Positions 36,301-58,977 of a DNA stretch of 64,000 nucleotides are shown piece after piece. Origin of the DNA: Litomosoides sigmodontis (Eukaryota > Nematoda > Chromadorea > Rhabditida > Onchocercidae); the NCBI GenBank assembly GCA_963070105.1, contig OY718806.1, positions 2,886,865 through 2,950,864 on the forward strand, written 5' to 3'. The notes under the pieces are model-generated. The model ran no database searches. It was not told the origin of the DNA and saw nothing but the letters and a program-made list of their open reading frames with translations. How positions within the stretch are numbered: position 1 is the first letter of the stretch; the number at the start of each line of letters is the position of its first letter. The translations under genes and the position numbers were made by a program.

Positions 36301-39300
36301 TTCAAAAAACCGACGCTTCTATTCAAAATGTGATTTAACTCATAACAGAATACGGTATGCACAGTTGTGTTCGACAGTTTTAGATGAATTAAATATAACA
36401 TTTCAAATGTTAATTGCAGAAGCAGAAATAAGCGACAAAAAAAGATGCATAAATTCTGCACATAAATTTTCAATACGTTATATTGATGAAAAGCACATAA
36501 TAAGACTTACGAAGCAGAGGAGTAATATCAGTTGTCGAGTTGATGACATCATTATGCACTGATAAAGAAATCTCTGTTCCTGTCGTTCTTGCAACTTTTT
36601 TCCATTCACAGCCCTTTTCTCCAGCTTTCCTCTTCCCTAACTTCTCCGTAGCAATTTCGACTACTGCGCTTCTACTTGGATCCCTTTTCTCATTTTTCTG
36701 AATTCCATCCTTCACTCCCTCTTTCTTTGCTTTTTCTACAGCTTTACTGCCGTTATTGACACCATCATCCTTTACATCACCAGCGCTACAAATTAAATTA
36801 ATAATTTAACTTTGTAAACCAGCATGGGCTTCTAGACCTGTAAAATAGAAAAATACATCAAGTTTCACATCCTAAGCTAAAATATAGCAAGGATGACCAA
36901 ACAGAGTAGGACGCAATAGTGACAAGAATGAGAAAAGTTTCAAACTAACTTCAGTACCACACGATTTACCGAGTGGTACATTACAACTTCCAAGGAAAAA
37001 TGCAACTGCTCAGCCTCACAAACAGCAACACAATGAAGATAAAATACAACCGAATGAAGCATGGAAATATATGAAAACTTTTTGACATAAGACAATGGCA
37101 CATCGCAAATCAAAAAATTTACATATATCTCCTAACGGTTACAGTAAAGATAAAGTTCACAGAAACCACGAATATTTGCTTGTTTTATAACCATGAAAAA
37201 TTGGGGAACTGATAAATAAAAACAATACTAACTGGCATATGCTGAACATACCTATTTGAAAAATGTTGTGGCACCAATACACCGCTAGTCATTTGTAAAT
37301 CAACATTGCTAGCATTATGATCATCATTCGCACTTACGTCAACTGAATGACCACGTTCAACTTTATCAGTAACTTCCTAAATACAGTGTGATGTCAATTT
37401 CCTTTCCAGATGTGAGAATCAAATACATGTGTTTAAGAGTCTTCATTACTTTATTTGTGACTTGGAAAATGGGAACTATGTTATTAGACAATCCATTTCA
37501 GAAATAAAAAAAATTTTTATGCTATACATTTTACTGCTGCTTGATCATGATCAATGCAAGAATTCTCAACCGACGTTTATAAGAAAATTAATTCATGGAA
37601 AGAATACTGTAGCAATCACCCGAATTATTTGTAAAATTGAAGAAAAAAGATTTGAAAACACATTTTAAAAAAATATTATGCAACCTTTCCGCAAACTGCT
37701 ATTTTTTCTCTACGACTTTCCAAAAGACAGTGCGAAACATACACCTCTTTGACAGATTTTCCATTCGTAACATTCTTCAAATTAACTAGATCTTGCTCTA
37801 TCTGTCTGAAATATATGAGATGAATTTAAAACACAAACATGAACTTATATATTTCGAGGAGAAATGGTAACATCCATCTTTAAATATCATGTCAACGCAT
37901 ACAAGCAAAACTTACTGTTCTGCGGAGTCTTGCTGTTTGTGCAATGCCAAAGGAACGTCCTGCTGGTTCGCTGATTTTTTTGCTAAAATAATTTACACAG
38001 TTCATAAAAAAAATCAGTCAATTTCTAACCATCCAAACCTTTCTTATGACTAACTGCCGCATTTGTAAATCGGCGTCATTGCACATTAATCACGTTCAAG
38101 TAAGCAGCACCACCCATTAGTCCCAAACACACTGTTGTGTAAAAAACTGATGAATTGGAACAATGACGAGTGAAAAAGAACATTTTAAAGAGATTTCGCG
38201 ATATAGGTTTCATAGATTAATTAAATTTACATAGTGCTAGGGATTATTCTACTAGGACATCGTTTGAGCATAATTTAAATAAGAAAAAAAATTTAAGCTT
38301 TGTAAGTATATTTCTTCTTTAAGCCAGTAAACCTATTTTGAAAATTTTCCAAAGCGGCCACTAAGCAAAATCAAAAAGAGCCAAAAATAAAAATAGAAAA
38401 TGAAATGTGCCTTGACCATTATTCTTGACGTCAACTGAACAATTTTTTTCACTTGTGTCTGCTTTCCCACTTGTAAGAGATTCAATCGTCACAGGAACTC
38501 CAACATCTGCACTTTGATTTTCCTCCTGAAAGATTTCTTTTGTACAATGACTGTGATAAAAGAAACCCGAGTTGCACTTATACATAATTAACACCACAAA
38601 ATGACAAACATTTTTCTCCGTTAGTTTCTCTTTGTCACGATGTTTCACTTTTCCTTCTCTAGTTCGGTCTTTAACTCTACCCCTGTCTCTTTTCCTTTTC
38701 TTTTTCATTTTCTCAGTCTCAACACTATCTTGATGAACCAAAGCTGATGGTGGCATGCCAAACATACCAATCGACCTCTGCAAACACCAACAGCTACTAA
38801 TATTAAAGAATTATGAAAAAATATGAACCGAAAACAGCGATACAAGTTTACTGCCTGTAAGAAATATACAATCAAATTCAAGGTTAAAAGAAAATAAGGT
38901 CAAACGCAAGGACCAATGCTACCTTCGATGTATCCTTCCCTTTAGAGCTTTCTGTTTTTACATGATATTCATCGGAATATTTTGAACTACTGGCAGGCTG
39001 CAATACCAATAAATAAAGCTACCCATTAATAAAGCAGTTATAATCCAAGAGAAGTATAACTAAGGGTCGTCTTACTTCATGCATTGATGATTTCCTAAGT
39101 TTTGTCCTATTATTATTGCTTGTTGCCGTACTCGTTGTTTGTAAAGCTGCGATATTGGCACTACTTGAAATGCCACTTGGTTCTTCAATCACTTTTATGG
39201 GTGGCAATTTTTGAGGGCGAACAAAGCCCAATTCTTTAGCTGTTAATCCACTAAAATCGGGAAAAGAGATCTTTGATTTTACTGCCCTTCCTCTGAAAAA

Positions 39301-40682
39301 CGAGTTTCATTGTAAAATGTTTTACCATTTAATAAAAGTAAAAACGAAATTAAAACGAATAGGAATTCAGTATTCTATTTCACAATTTATGTTTTCCAAA
39401 TTCTCAAAATATTGAAATCAAAGGTCCTCATGTTGAGCAAGCAGTCACAAAACAAATATCGTTTTCTTTTAACGTTACCGTTAGATAAAAAAAAAAAAAA
39501 AAAAAAAAAAAAAACTTAATCCCAACTAAGTTCAAGAATGAGGAAATTTAAACCAAAGATTTTGCTCACCGGGGTGTACACCTGTCATTTTTAGTTTGTT
39601 TCTGTGCTGTGTCTTTCATTAAAGTGCCGACTGCTCGAACTGTAAAATGATACAAAAATTAACGATCCGTTAATGAGTTCAGAAAAATTATCGCAAAAAC
39701 TAAAGTATCACCTCCCGTATGACTGGAGCACCATTCTGGATGCATAGCAGGAAAATAATGAGGTATATGTTCTGGTCGTTCTGATAATTCTTTATCTGAT
39801 ACTGGTCCATATATACTGAGCAAATTTATCGAAGATTTCTTGATTGGAAAAAGTGGCACCTTTAAGTGACGGAATTATGAAATATTAAAAATTAAATAAA
39901 GCACACAAAAATAGCAATTTAATAACCACTTACGTTGTTTTCAAGTGGATCATGTTCGACCTGCTTCATAAATAAATGTAATTCCGCTGCACTGAACATC
40001 AATTTATCAAAAACCATATGTGCATCCTCAAATATGGGATATCGTCTACCAGCTTAAAAAAACGACATTTCCAGACCTTCAACAAAAAGAACAGTAATTC
40101 ATTTATTGAGGGTAATCAAAGTATATGTTCCTGAAGTTACCATGTTCTGCAAATGCTTTTGAATCAATCCAAAGTTTCTGCATGTAACGTCTGCAAAGGT
40201 CTGTTAGAATGTCCAAAACTGATTCATGACATGTTGAAAAACCAATATTATCCATCATCTTTAAAACAGATCGCGTAAGGTAGTGCATAGCATAATCCTC
40301 CGAAGGTTCAAGTGAAAGATAGTCCGTTGAAGTGCCTACAATAAAATTCAGAATTATAATATCTGTCTCACACGATATTTGAGACAGAAATTTTGGAAAA
40401 AACCATCGTTAATTCCATTGCAAAATGTCACCAAACCTTGACTTAAAAAAGTTGGCTTGATTGTCGTTATCCAACTATGATTTTGTTGTTTTTCATCGGA
40501 ACCCTAAAACCATTACAGAGAAGTTATTTTCGCTACTACACGATCCAAATAAGGCTATTTCTAAATAGCTAACTTACTTCTTCCTGTAGCTGATCTTCAG
40601 CTACTTTAGTGCTGCTATCATCATCTGTTGATGGTACGATCTCACCAACATGATCTGTCCCCGCAATATCTATTATCGACAT
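30325..40682 (-). CDS. taf-3: TFIID subunit 3 (TAF3)
   Basis: At least 23 minus-strand exons, about 1,370 residues. First exons: 40682-40578, 40503-40437, 40335-40141, 40052-39934, 39859-39712; last: 31110-31007, 30663-30536, 30451-30325. The N-terminal histone fold (Bromo_TP type) is MHYLTRSVLKMMDNIGFSTC... with SVLDILTDLCRRYMQKL, followed by PEHIPHYFPAMHP as in TAF3. The middle is a Lys/Glu/Arg-rich region of over 430 codons in one exon (about 32,870-31,581). PKIPKLKIRFG (exon 35285-35150) matches the IPKLTLRVG motif of human TAF3. The C-terminal PHD finger has all eight ligands: CPEC, GCDACDNWFHWNC, CQNC, with the Met and Trp that read H3K4me3. TAF3 pairs with TAF10 in TFIID. One small exon between 34,901 and 32,880 must be missing from my trace, because phases disagree there. 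The start at 40,682 follows a GATTTCAG acceptor. Confidence 0.9.
39487..39514. repeat. (A)28 homopolymer
   Basis: Run of 28 A in a taf-3 intron (T-run on the coding strand). Length is likely inexact in any assembly. Confidence 0.9.
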
Positions 40683-41589
40683 AATGCCGTAATTACGGCT
40701 AATTTCAAATGTTCCCGAGGATAAAACGACTTCAGAAAATCGAATTTGTCTGAAATCTCCAAGTTCCAAAAGCATGAATGGTGTAAATGTTTACTGCTAC
40801 AAAAATATCCGTGAATTACAAACCCACTCAATAAGTGTAACCTTACACTTTCTAAAGAGCTAAAAAGCCTCAGTCTCATAACCACTGCTTTCATCCTTAA
40901 ACCAACTTGGCCACACGTCGGATCTTTCAAACATCCGAAGAATAGTCGAGACATATATCATTGCTACGATGCTATGAAAACGACAATCTCAAACGCTCGT
41001 CGTTGAGCACTACTTGTGAGCTTGTGAAGGTAAGGATGCGCCGGTTCTACCGATATTCCATGACGAATGGCGTAACTCTATCTGGATAAGGTTTATTTTT
41101 GACACATGACGATGACATGTGCACTTATAAAATTTCTCCTAGAACATGGGGATTATCGTTGCAACATGCCCTAGATAAGTTAACCTGACAGTGGCACGTA
41201 GCAAGCTCGCTTAACTGATGTTAAGTTCTTTTGGCCATAGAGGTGCTAGGCACTGCTTTTCGCATATGTTATTTACTATTAGTGTTTGTGTAGTCCAAAT
41301 ATATACTCATGCGTGTGTCGTGTATTTGAATCAGATAACTCTCTTTTGTTTGAGAAACGTTTAGTCTAATGCTTTCTCTCCGCTTGAAAAGATAGTGATG
41401 AGCATAAGATTGTATTAATGACTATAAATGAAATTATAATAGTTAACATTGATAATAAGTGTTCATATCCAACGAGCTATGAGATTATCAATAATTGTTG
41501 AGTGGTACTTCATGTGCGTAGCTACCAACGACTACCTCATACATGCAATGCACAAATGACATTATCAGCAACAAGCATTAATTATCACA
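40683..41589. other. Upstream region of taf-3, downstream of the GH31 gene
   Basis: About 0.9 kb with both neighbours on the minus strand. An alternative in-frame ATG for taf-3 lies at 40,775, upstream of the acceptor I favour. No other coding signal. Confidence 0.45.
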
Positions 41590-47029
<5,440 letters not shown>

Positions 47030-49544
47030 TAAAAACTCTCACAAAACGTCAAAGCTTTCTTCTTTCACCTAAAATATGAAAAAAGTTATGGAAATTTGAG
47101 AGACAACATTATTCCAATAAATCATTATTTTCAAATGTGCTCATTTACATATACCAAAAGCCTTCCAAGAATTCTCTCCTCCATCCATCCATTCATTCAA
47201 CAACATTAACTTGCGGAACGTACTGGTAACTGACTAAGGGAAGAGATTATTTGCTAACCCCAAGCAATAGATAATATATGAGGAAGTGATCGCAGCCGAG
47301 GGTGCTAAACTTAAACTTTTAAGCTAAAAATTAGCTTTGTTATAGCATTAGAACTGTGTAATATCGATCTGATAGATGGATCATCCCATATTTTAGCTAA
47401 TTCAGCTCTAATTTACATTGAGATTAGAAGTGAAAGCAAAACAAACGAGTAAGATAATGAGCAATTGGAACACTTCCTCGACGGGACGCTGGCAATTGAT
47501 ATCTGCTCAGCGATGCCGAAAGTTTACAGCTCACAACTGCGCTAGGAGAGGATGAGGTTATTTCTTGATCGAAAAGCTATTACAGCTCTCTTTTAGCTTC
47601 CAACCGATGCCCGTCTCAAACCTCTGGCAATATTAATTTTGAATTAAATGATTTTTTGCTCCTTAAATTTTGCATTAATTTGTTTGCTGATGAACGTATT
47701 AAATGGAAATATATAGATCGTATTAACTTCATTGCTAAAATATCCTGCATTATTGTTAAATTCTAGTAAAACTATTGCGGTTCATTTAAAATAAGTTTAC
47801 GAAAACTTTGTATTTTTGCTTATTTCTGAAATTGAATAATTCACGGAAATTTGTCGAAATGTGCGAAAAAGGTGTAATTATTTAATGAAATGTGTTTGTG
47901 ATGAATGATAACAAACTTTGTTTTAAATGAAGTATTGATTATCATTTATGGATGGACGGCGAATGTTGATGATAAAGTGATTAGCAATAAGTAAATTAGC
48001 TGTGAAGAGAACAGAAACGCGATTATCGATTGCATCATCTTTAAAGTTGAATAGCAAGTGTTAAAAATTGATAATGCCAATTTATTAAACTCTAGTGAAA
48101 GCGGAGTTTGCAATCCAGAAATTTTGTAGTCTTTCGAGAACAGATGCAGCACTTTCAGTGAACAAAGATTGCACAGTTGGAAAGTATTGCATTATAGTAT
48201 TTTTCGTTAACGTTAAATAATTTGAAGCAATTATATCTAAACTTATCCTTCCAGTAAATCACTTTCAATTTCGAAAATTAAGTTTAAATCGTTATAATCA
48301 TTACGATGTAGCAAGCAAGTAATATTGATAATCTAACAACATTGACAATCCAACATCGAGATCAGAATCAGTGATGATAGCAGGATCTTTTCATTTAAAT
48401 AACTGGAATGGTAAGGCTTGTACCTAAGCATATTCAGCATATTAATTTTGTAGCATAAACACTACCGATAGCAACTTCGATTAAGCTAGTATTTCAGATC
48501 TGTACTCGATTTTTGCCTAATCATTGTGTCATCCAGTAATGCATAGCATCTTCAAAAAGACACTAAAACGATATTTTTTAATTTTAAAAATCTGACTCGT
48601 ATAATAGGATGGTAAAGTAAAAATGATGGAAGGCAAAGTGAACAAATAATGCAATTGAGGATTTGTTGCGATAATTCCACGAACAGTCAATGGAAGAAGA
48701 TACGGTAGGAAATAATGGAAGTAAGTGCAAGATGTCACTAAATTTAACAAATCAGACACTGGAAGTACATCATTTTGATAACGTCATTTTTTGATCACAG
48801 AAAAACGTGATCGTTGATTTCAAGAACGTTGGTGGAAACCAAATAGCGCGATGGTCAGGGATGATGTGCGCTCAAGAAAGATGCCATAATGTTATCTGAT
48901 GGAGCGTGTGATGTCATCATTCACACGCAAGTTTTGTCAATTTCGTTTCTCTCTCTTTTTTTTTCCACTCATAACAACGGATGAGATATATTCAGTTACA
49001 CAGTTGCTATCGATAAAAGTAAGGGTGACGCAAGTCGAATTCAGTTTATTGTCTTTACAGACTTTCCAGTGCAATAATGCAGCAGCAGTAATAATACAGT
49101 AGTGAGCTTAAGCACTGATGGCATTAACAGTTACTGACTGATGGAAGAAATAGAAAATTTGACAAAATTTAATAATACAGATTGCCTATCAGTTTTAATT
49201 GGAAAAAAATCATATCAGGTGACATAACAATATGTTTTCGGAATTTATTAAAAAAATTTACTACTTTCCACTGATAAATGTTTAAATTACTTAATATTTC
49301 CTATTGACAAATTTTGAAATTGAAAGTAATCTCACAAAATGAAGTTTAATCGATATTTAGAACGATTTATATATAATGTATAAAAAATTTCTTTAAACTG
49401 ATCACAGCTTTTATCATCGTACATGTTCGCTGTATAGATAAATTGTTGCAACTGAGCATCATGGATTGTAGAGATAATTGAAGCTATAATTCAGATATCT
49501 TAATTATAATTTTAACAGTTTACTTTAACAAATGTTTCATTCAA
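47030..49544. other. Intergenic region between CFIm25 and GH31 genes
   Basis: 2.5 kb AT-rich sequence upstream of the GH31 start and downstream of the CFIm25 stop. No supported coding exon, no repeat family. The promoter of the GH31 gene should be near 47,050-47,300. Confidence 0.5.
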
Positions 49545-50581
<1,037 letters not shown>

Positions 50582-52965
50582 CTGGAAGATTTTGTAAGGT
50601 TATTGCAATTTTTTCTTTTTAATAAGCTATCAATACTAAAACTGTAATTTCGAAACGCTGCAAACTTAAACACACAATTTAACAACGCTGCTAAGACTTT
50701 CGGTTTCCCGTCTGTAGGAATATGATTGAAAATTGTCCACGTTAAACATCGGTGAGAAAGCGTCCACCGTAAAATCACGGGCAAAAGATAACCAGCCAAG
50801 CACAATCGATAATCGGCCAAACCGCAGAAGATAACCAGCCAACCGACCACCAGACGGTTTAAATGATTATGGTAAAGAAAAGGCAAAGTCACTGCTTTCA
50901 TATAACTCGGAATGATGCCACCAAATATTTGCATATTTTATCAATCTATTTGGTCACTCTCTCACTAGCCTCTTACATACCACGCCTGCGGCATTGAATA
51001 GATTTAGAATTGCAGTGCTCCATACACATTGTAGTTATTGAAGTAAAGTAATTTACAAATCATTTCTTTTAATGATGATGTTGAGATTCCTCTTGAATCA
51101 ACTAAAAATTATTAATTCAATATAGGAATAGTTATAATTTCGCTAAAAGATCAACAGTAGCTAGATAGTAGAAATCATAGAATGAATATTGATTTTTCAA
51201 ACTTTATTCTAATCAAAGGAAAAAAAAAAGCGATTTGGAAATAACAGGAAGAGCAATTTTGCAGAAAATGTAATTGAAAAATGTTGACAATTGTTTGTAA
51301 CACAAATTTATAAAATAAATTGCGAAAGAAGACATAAAATATGTGCATCATAACTTATGCAAGGTATGCCTAAATTCCAACGTCGGAAGTCAATTTAGAG
51401 GACCAGCAGGAGGAGTGCATTGTTATGAAGCTTGGCTAAGCAATCACTACCTTTGCTATGCCTACAACTCGGCCATGTGTGAGTGATATTATCATCCTCG
51501 TTTGACGATTGCTAATGTGTTAACAGTCAAAGCATAAATGTCGCAATGTTAGTAGTATTGGCAACAAAATGGTATTTTAAAAAATTTTTAAACTTGAAAA
51601 TTGTTAGCTTTATTGTTTGCTATCAGAAAACTTGGCTTACCTTGATATTTTTTTCCATTTGTATTAATGTATTATTGAACGCTTCAGGAAATTGATATAT
51701 GTTTTTTCCAGAACGTTCGGAAGTTATTAGACGATGTTTTGCGTCCTCTCACTTCTCCCTTTCCCATTTAACAAATTAACTTCACTTTTATTGCTGTTTA
51801 TTGCAACATAATTTTTAAACTGTAAGTGATTCCTAAATCAATTCCGAAGTTTTGAAGAATTTTTGTAATTTTTTCATTCTTACAGCTATCCAAGTGTGCA
51901 ACAGTGATTCACCGTCGCCCAACATGCATCTCTGTCTCCCACTTTACGCAATCAGTTGAAGAACGAAAAGGTGCAGCAACGATCGTTTTGCCTCATTTCC
52001 TTTATAAGGACAAGAAATGGATCGTCCACAACCCAAAAAGTTCTTGAACATATTGTCAGCGTTGTTTCAATTGCTACTAAATGCTCTCACAAATGTCAGC
52101 TTCTTTCATCTTACCTCCACCATATCCTATCTTACCGTACCATTACTACGCATTAGGATTCATAGGAGAAAAAAATTATGCATGAATATGCACGATGCTC
52201 CCTACCAGATTATTTGTTAGCCATCCCTACAGCGAAGACAGCAACACCAACAACTACAAGACAATAAATACTGAGAAGTGACGCACTGTGATACGTTGAT
52301 TGCCCGTTTTCTCTATTGCATGTCGAAAATGTTTCATTTACGACTTTATTATTAATACTAATTAAGGATGAATATGGTTTGTTTTGAGATTAATGTTTGA
52401 TTTACCAAAAAGAAAAGATTCATTTTAGCCGTTCCCATAAATTACACACTTTTCGCTGTCAAACACACCAAATAAACAATGTCAGGGAAGGCAAGGAGAA
52501 TGAAGACTTCTCAAACGGTAATTTCATACTTATCACTTAGAAATCTTCCATATAATTCAAATTGAAAAAAAAAAAACAAGTCGGCAGAAACTCTGCCATC
52601 CACATATGTCTCATAAATTCAACGTATTACTCAGATCATATTCTAAAATCACTTTCTATACGCTATAACTCCCAGCACTTAAGTTCGCCTTTTCCTTCTA
52701 GGAAGCTACATCGTAGATTTGGCCGACCAATACTTTACGACTGGACGTTAGGACTCCAAATGATGCGGTGGCGGAAGAAATTAGGAGATGAAATTTAAGG
52801 TATGCTAGTGCTGCAGTGTTGAAACGCCTAGAAAGGATGATATATCGATTATATTGAAGAGATGAACTCAGTATTGGCAAGGCTTTGATCGACATAGATG
52901 AAGAAAATTCGACGTATGCGGTTTTGTTCTTTTGATAGTTGTATGATAAATTTCAGGAGACTCGT
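50582..52965. other. Region upstream of CFIm25 and MFSD11-like genes
   Basis: These two genes are divergent, so this holds both promoters and the missing 5' exon(s) of CFIm25. On the minus strand, 50,934-50,582 is open for 117 codons in the CFIm25 frame and contains a doubled TTGGCTGGTTATCTT motif near 50,780-50,845. An exon-like stretch at 51,745-51,641 (minus) ends in GTAAGCC. An acceptor AAATTTCAG ends at 52,955, ten bases before the MFSD11-like ATG, and is a likely spliced-leader site. Confidence 0.4.
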
Positions 52966-56240
<3,275 letters not shown>

Positions 56241-58977
56241 TTCTTTGATTTTGAGCTCATTATGTTACGGTGTAATTAGTGAAGTAGCTTGAATAATCTG
56301 TTGCGAGTATTTACACTACCAGTTGACATCAACTCTTTATTTACTGTCGATCGAGCAGGTGCAAGTGAAAGATTAGCCATTTCAAATCCTTAGCTAAATC
56401 ACTGATCACTGGTAAGCTTAAGTTTCTTCCATATGAAGGGAAAATTGAGGGTGAAACGATGAATATCAAAATGGAAAATACATTTTTGGTTGGCTTAACT
56501 TTCATTATATGTTGCACAGCTTGTTATGTTTATATGTACTTAACATATATGTTAAGTACAAATTTGTTTATATGTAATTAACATATAAATTGTGCAGAGC
56601 AAATTGCATAAAGCTATTGCTAAAGAAATGCTTATTTATTATACTCAACACACTGTTCAACATTTTTATCAATTTAGAATTGATAGTGGCAGTAGTCTGG
56701 GTAAAATACAACTCACGCTCAGTAGTTACACATAAACTATAAAAATATGAGATAGATTACACTTATTTTTCCGAAAGTCTATTCTTTCTTTATTTCATTC
56801 TATAAATTATGCTTTCTTCGATTAAATAGAATTTCTGAATAATTCTGCAAGCACGGAAAACATTGCTGTTCGCGTAATTCGCAAGTTTTCATTGAAATGA
56901 ATTGAGTAAAGCAAAATCAATATGATTTGGTTGGTGTAACGGTGAAACGATTACCGCATATTTTAGTGTTAAGTGTACCTTGACTTCGATGAACTTTTGT
57001 TGCGCACGCCTTCGCTGGTAATCATTTGACAATTTTTCTGGTTCGTAATGGCGTTGAGAGAAATGAGGAATAAATGGGCGAAGTGAAAAGAGGTAGCAAA
57101 TCTTGAAACTATTGAATGATACTTTCTCCCCATGGCTGCTACATGAAGTGTTAAAAACAAATAACCCAAGGCACATGCCCGCACGTACGCTAGGTAATAT
57201 ACAAATTTAGTTTGGTTGTGGCAACGTTATTTTATTTGTCACAGTAATTTATGCATTTTTTCTTGTTTTTATTAGCATCTCGAATTTATGGCTGAGGAGC
57301 AAAAAAAGATTTCCAATGTTTAAAATGTTAAAGTGATCATTTCAATGAGTGAGCTGTGAAATATTGGCGCTGTTTTGAATTGATGAATATCCTTTGGCTG
57401 ACCCGAAAAACTCCACAGATCTTAAATTACTTACGTGCAGTGCTCGTCGAACGACTGAATCGATAACGGATAATCATTTCATACTTTTCATACAGATCAT
57501 CAGAAATAGTCTTGAAATCTAGAAATGTGTTTGAAGTGGAATTGGTCTAAATATCGCACGAACTGCATTTTGCAGTGGTAATCACTGGGAATGAATTTGA
57601 ATTTATCCAGATATACTGGTGTTGTTACAAATATGGACAAGAACGACAGCAGTATTCAAATCAGTTACTGTTCAGCGGAATTCTGTTCGGAAAATTTTTT
57701 ACATTCAATCACACTAAGCAGTGCTGAGGAAATTTTAATAGAGGAAAAGAGCAAACTTTGCCAGAAAAGAATCGAGGGAATAATCGAAGGAATGACCATC
57801 AATCGATGAATGATTTTTGGAGCACTATCGATGAGCGAACAGCTATTTCTATCCGATCACATTTATATTTGAATATTACCATGATAAACACAACGAATAA
57901 CAGTGTTAGAGGAAAAATGCAATCTTCAGCAGCTGTTTTTGGCATGTGCATTTGAATTGTTGACCGTTACAGACGGCTAGAAATGTGATGTCAGAGGTCA
58001 GTCATAACTCTCACGAGGAAATAGTCTATCTCGAAAAACTTACTCCGTACACTTCCCTCCAATTTTTTATATTTCATTATCCGTTCAGCTGTTGAGAGAA
58101 TGTAAGTATAGGGCAGCAGTATTAGCACATATGCACCACGAATATCTGTATGTCTCGTTAGCTGATGACCTTCGACCTATACTCCCCATTTTTTTATTCG
58201 CTAAATTGTCCATCTCACTCGTCTCTTCACCACTCCCTCTCTGCGGCATAAATTCTCTCACTCCTTCTCTCTCATTCTCTTTATTGCATATCCTGACCGC
58301 CCTTAATATACGTCGACTAAAAATAACCACTCCTGATCACTAGCGATATGAAAGAATGACCATGGGAAGGACAGTGAGCGTATATGAAGTAGGAGGAGAG
58401 GTAGTGATCACGTGAACTGTGCAAATGACGAGCGGTAGAAATGTGGTACCTTGACCGATGCAGATGCAATAGGTGAAGTTCAACTTACCACCACTGGGCA
58501 CATCGAGGAGGAGCTTTTCATTCCACTTGAGGCTTTCATTTTGCAGACTGGCCATTTGTCATCTGGTAAGGTTTGTACTCCTACATTTTTTTCCACCTCT
58601 TTTTTTTCCGTGTTGCGAGGTGATAAAAAGGAACGGATAACAGTGTTTTATGGCTTAATCAATAAATTATCAATCAGATACTTTCAAAAGATTGGGTACG
58701 AAAAAGGATACTTCCAAAGGATTAAGCTGATGGATGAAAGTATTTAAGTGAGATTTTAATATGGCCACTCTTTCTAGTCATCTTTTTTATATTTTATGAA
58801 AGCTTATAAAAAACAGTCCTCGTGGCTATTATCAGTAAGACAAAAATTAGGTCACTTCTATTTATTCTACAAATAGTAGATATTTTGATCATCTATTTTA
58901 TGCCTAAATCCAACAGACGATATTATTACTTTGTTAAGCAGTAACTATTGGAAGATTGAAACTTAAAGATTGGAACG
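56241..58977. other. Region between MFSD11-like and nuclear receptor genes
   Basis: 2.7 kb holding the 3' end of the MFSD11-like gene and the upstream region of the nuclear receptor. A 72-codon frame with ATG at 57,591-57,809 looks somewhat protein-like but has no splice partner. The segment 58,490-58,570 has open frames with good donors on both strands. An acceptor TTAAGCAG ends at about 58,940, close before the receptor ATG. An AT-rich palindrome lies at 56,535-56,560. Confidence 0.4.
56535..56560. repeat. Perfect 26-bp palindrome with nearby partial copy
   Basis: TGTACTTAACATA followed directly by its reverse complement. The unit GTTTATATGTA(C/A)TTAACATATA occurs twice (about 56,529 and 56,566), and short GCACA/TGTGC arms flank the block at about 56,513 and 56,592. 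Confidence 0.8.

Noticed and set aside
57591..57809. 72-codon frame before the nuclear receptor
   Set aside because: Protein-like but with no donor in phase to the receptor and no motif; not enough to call.
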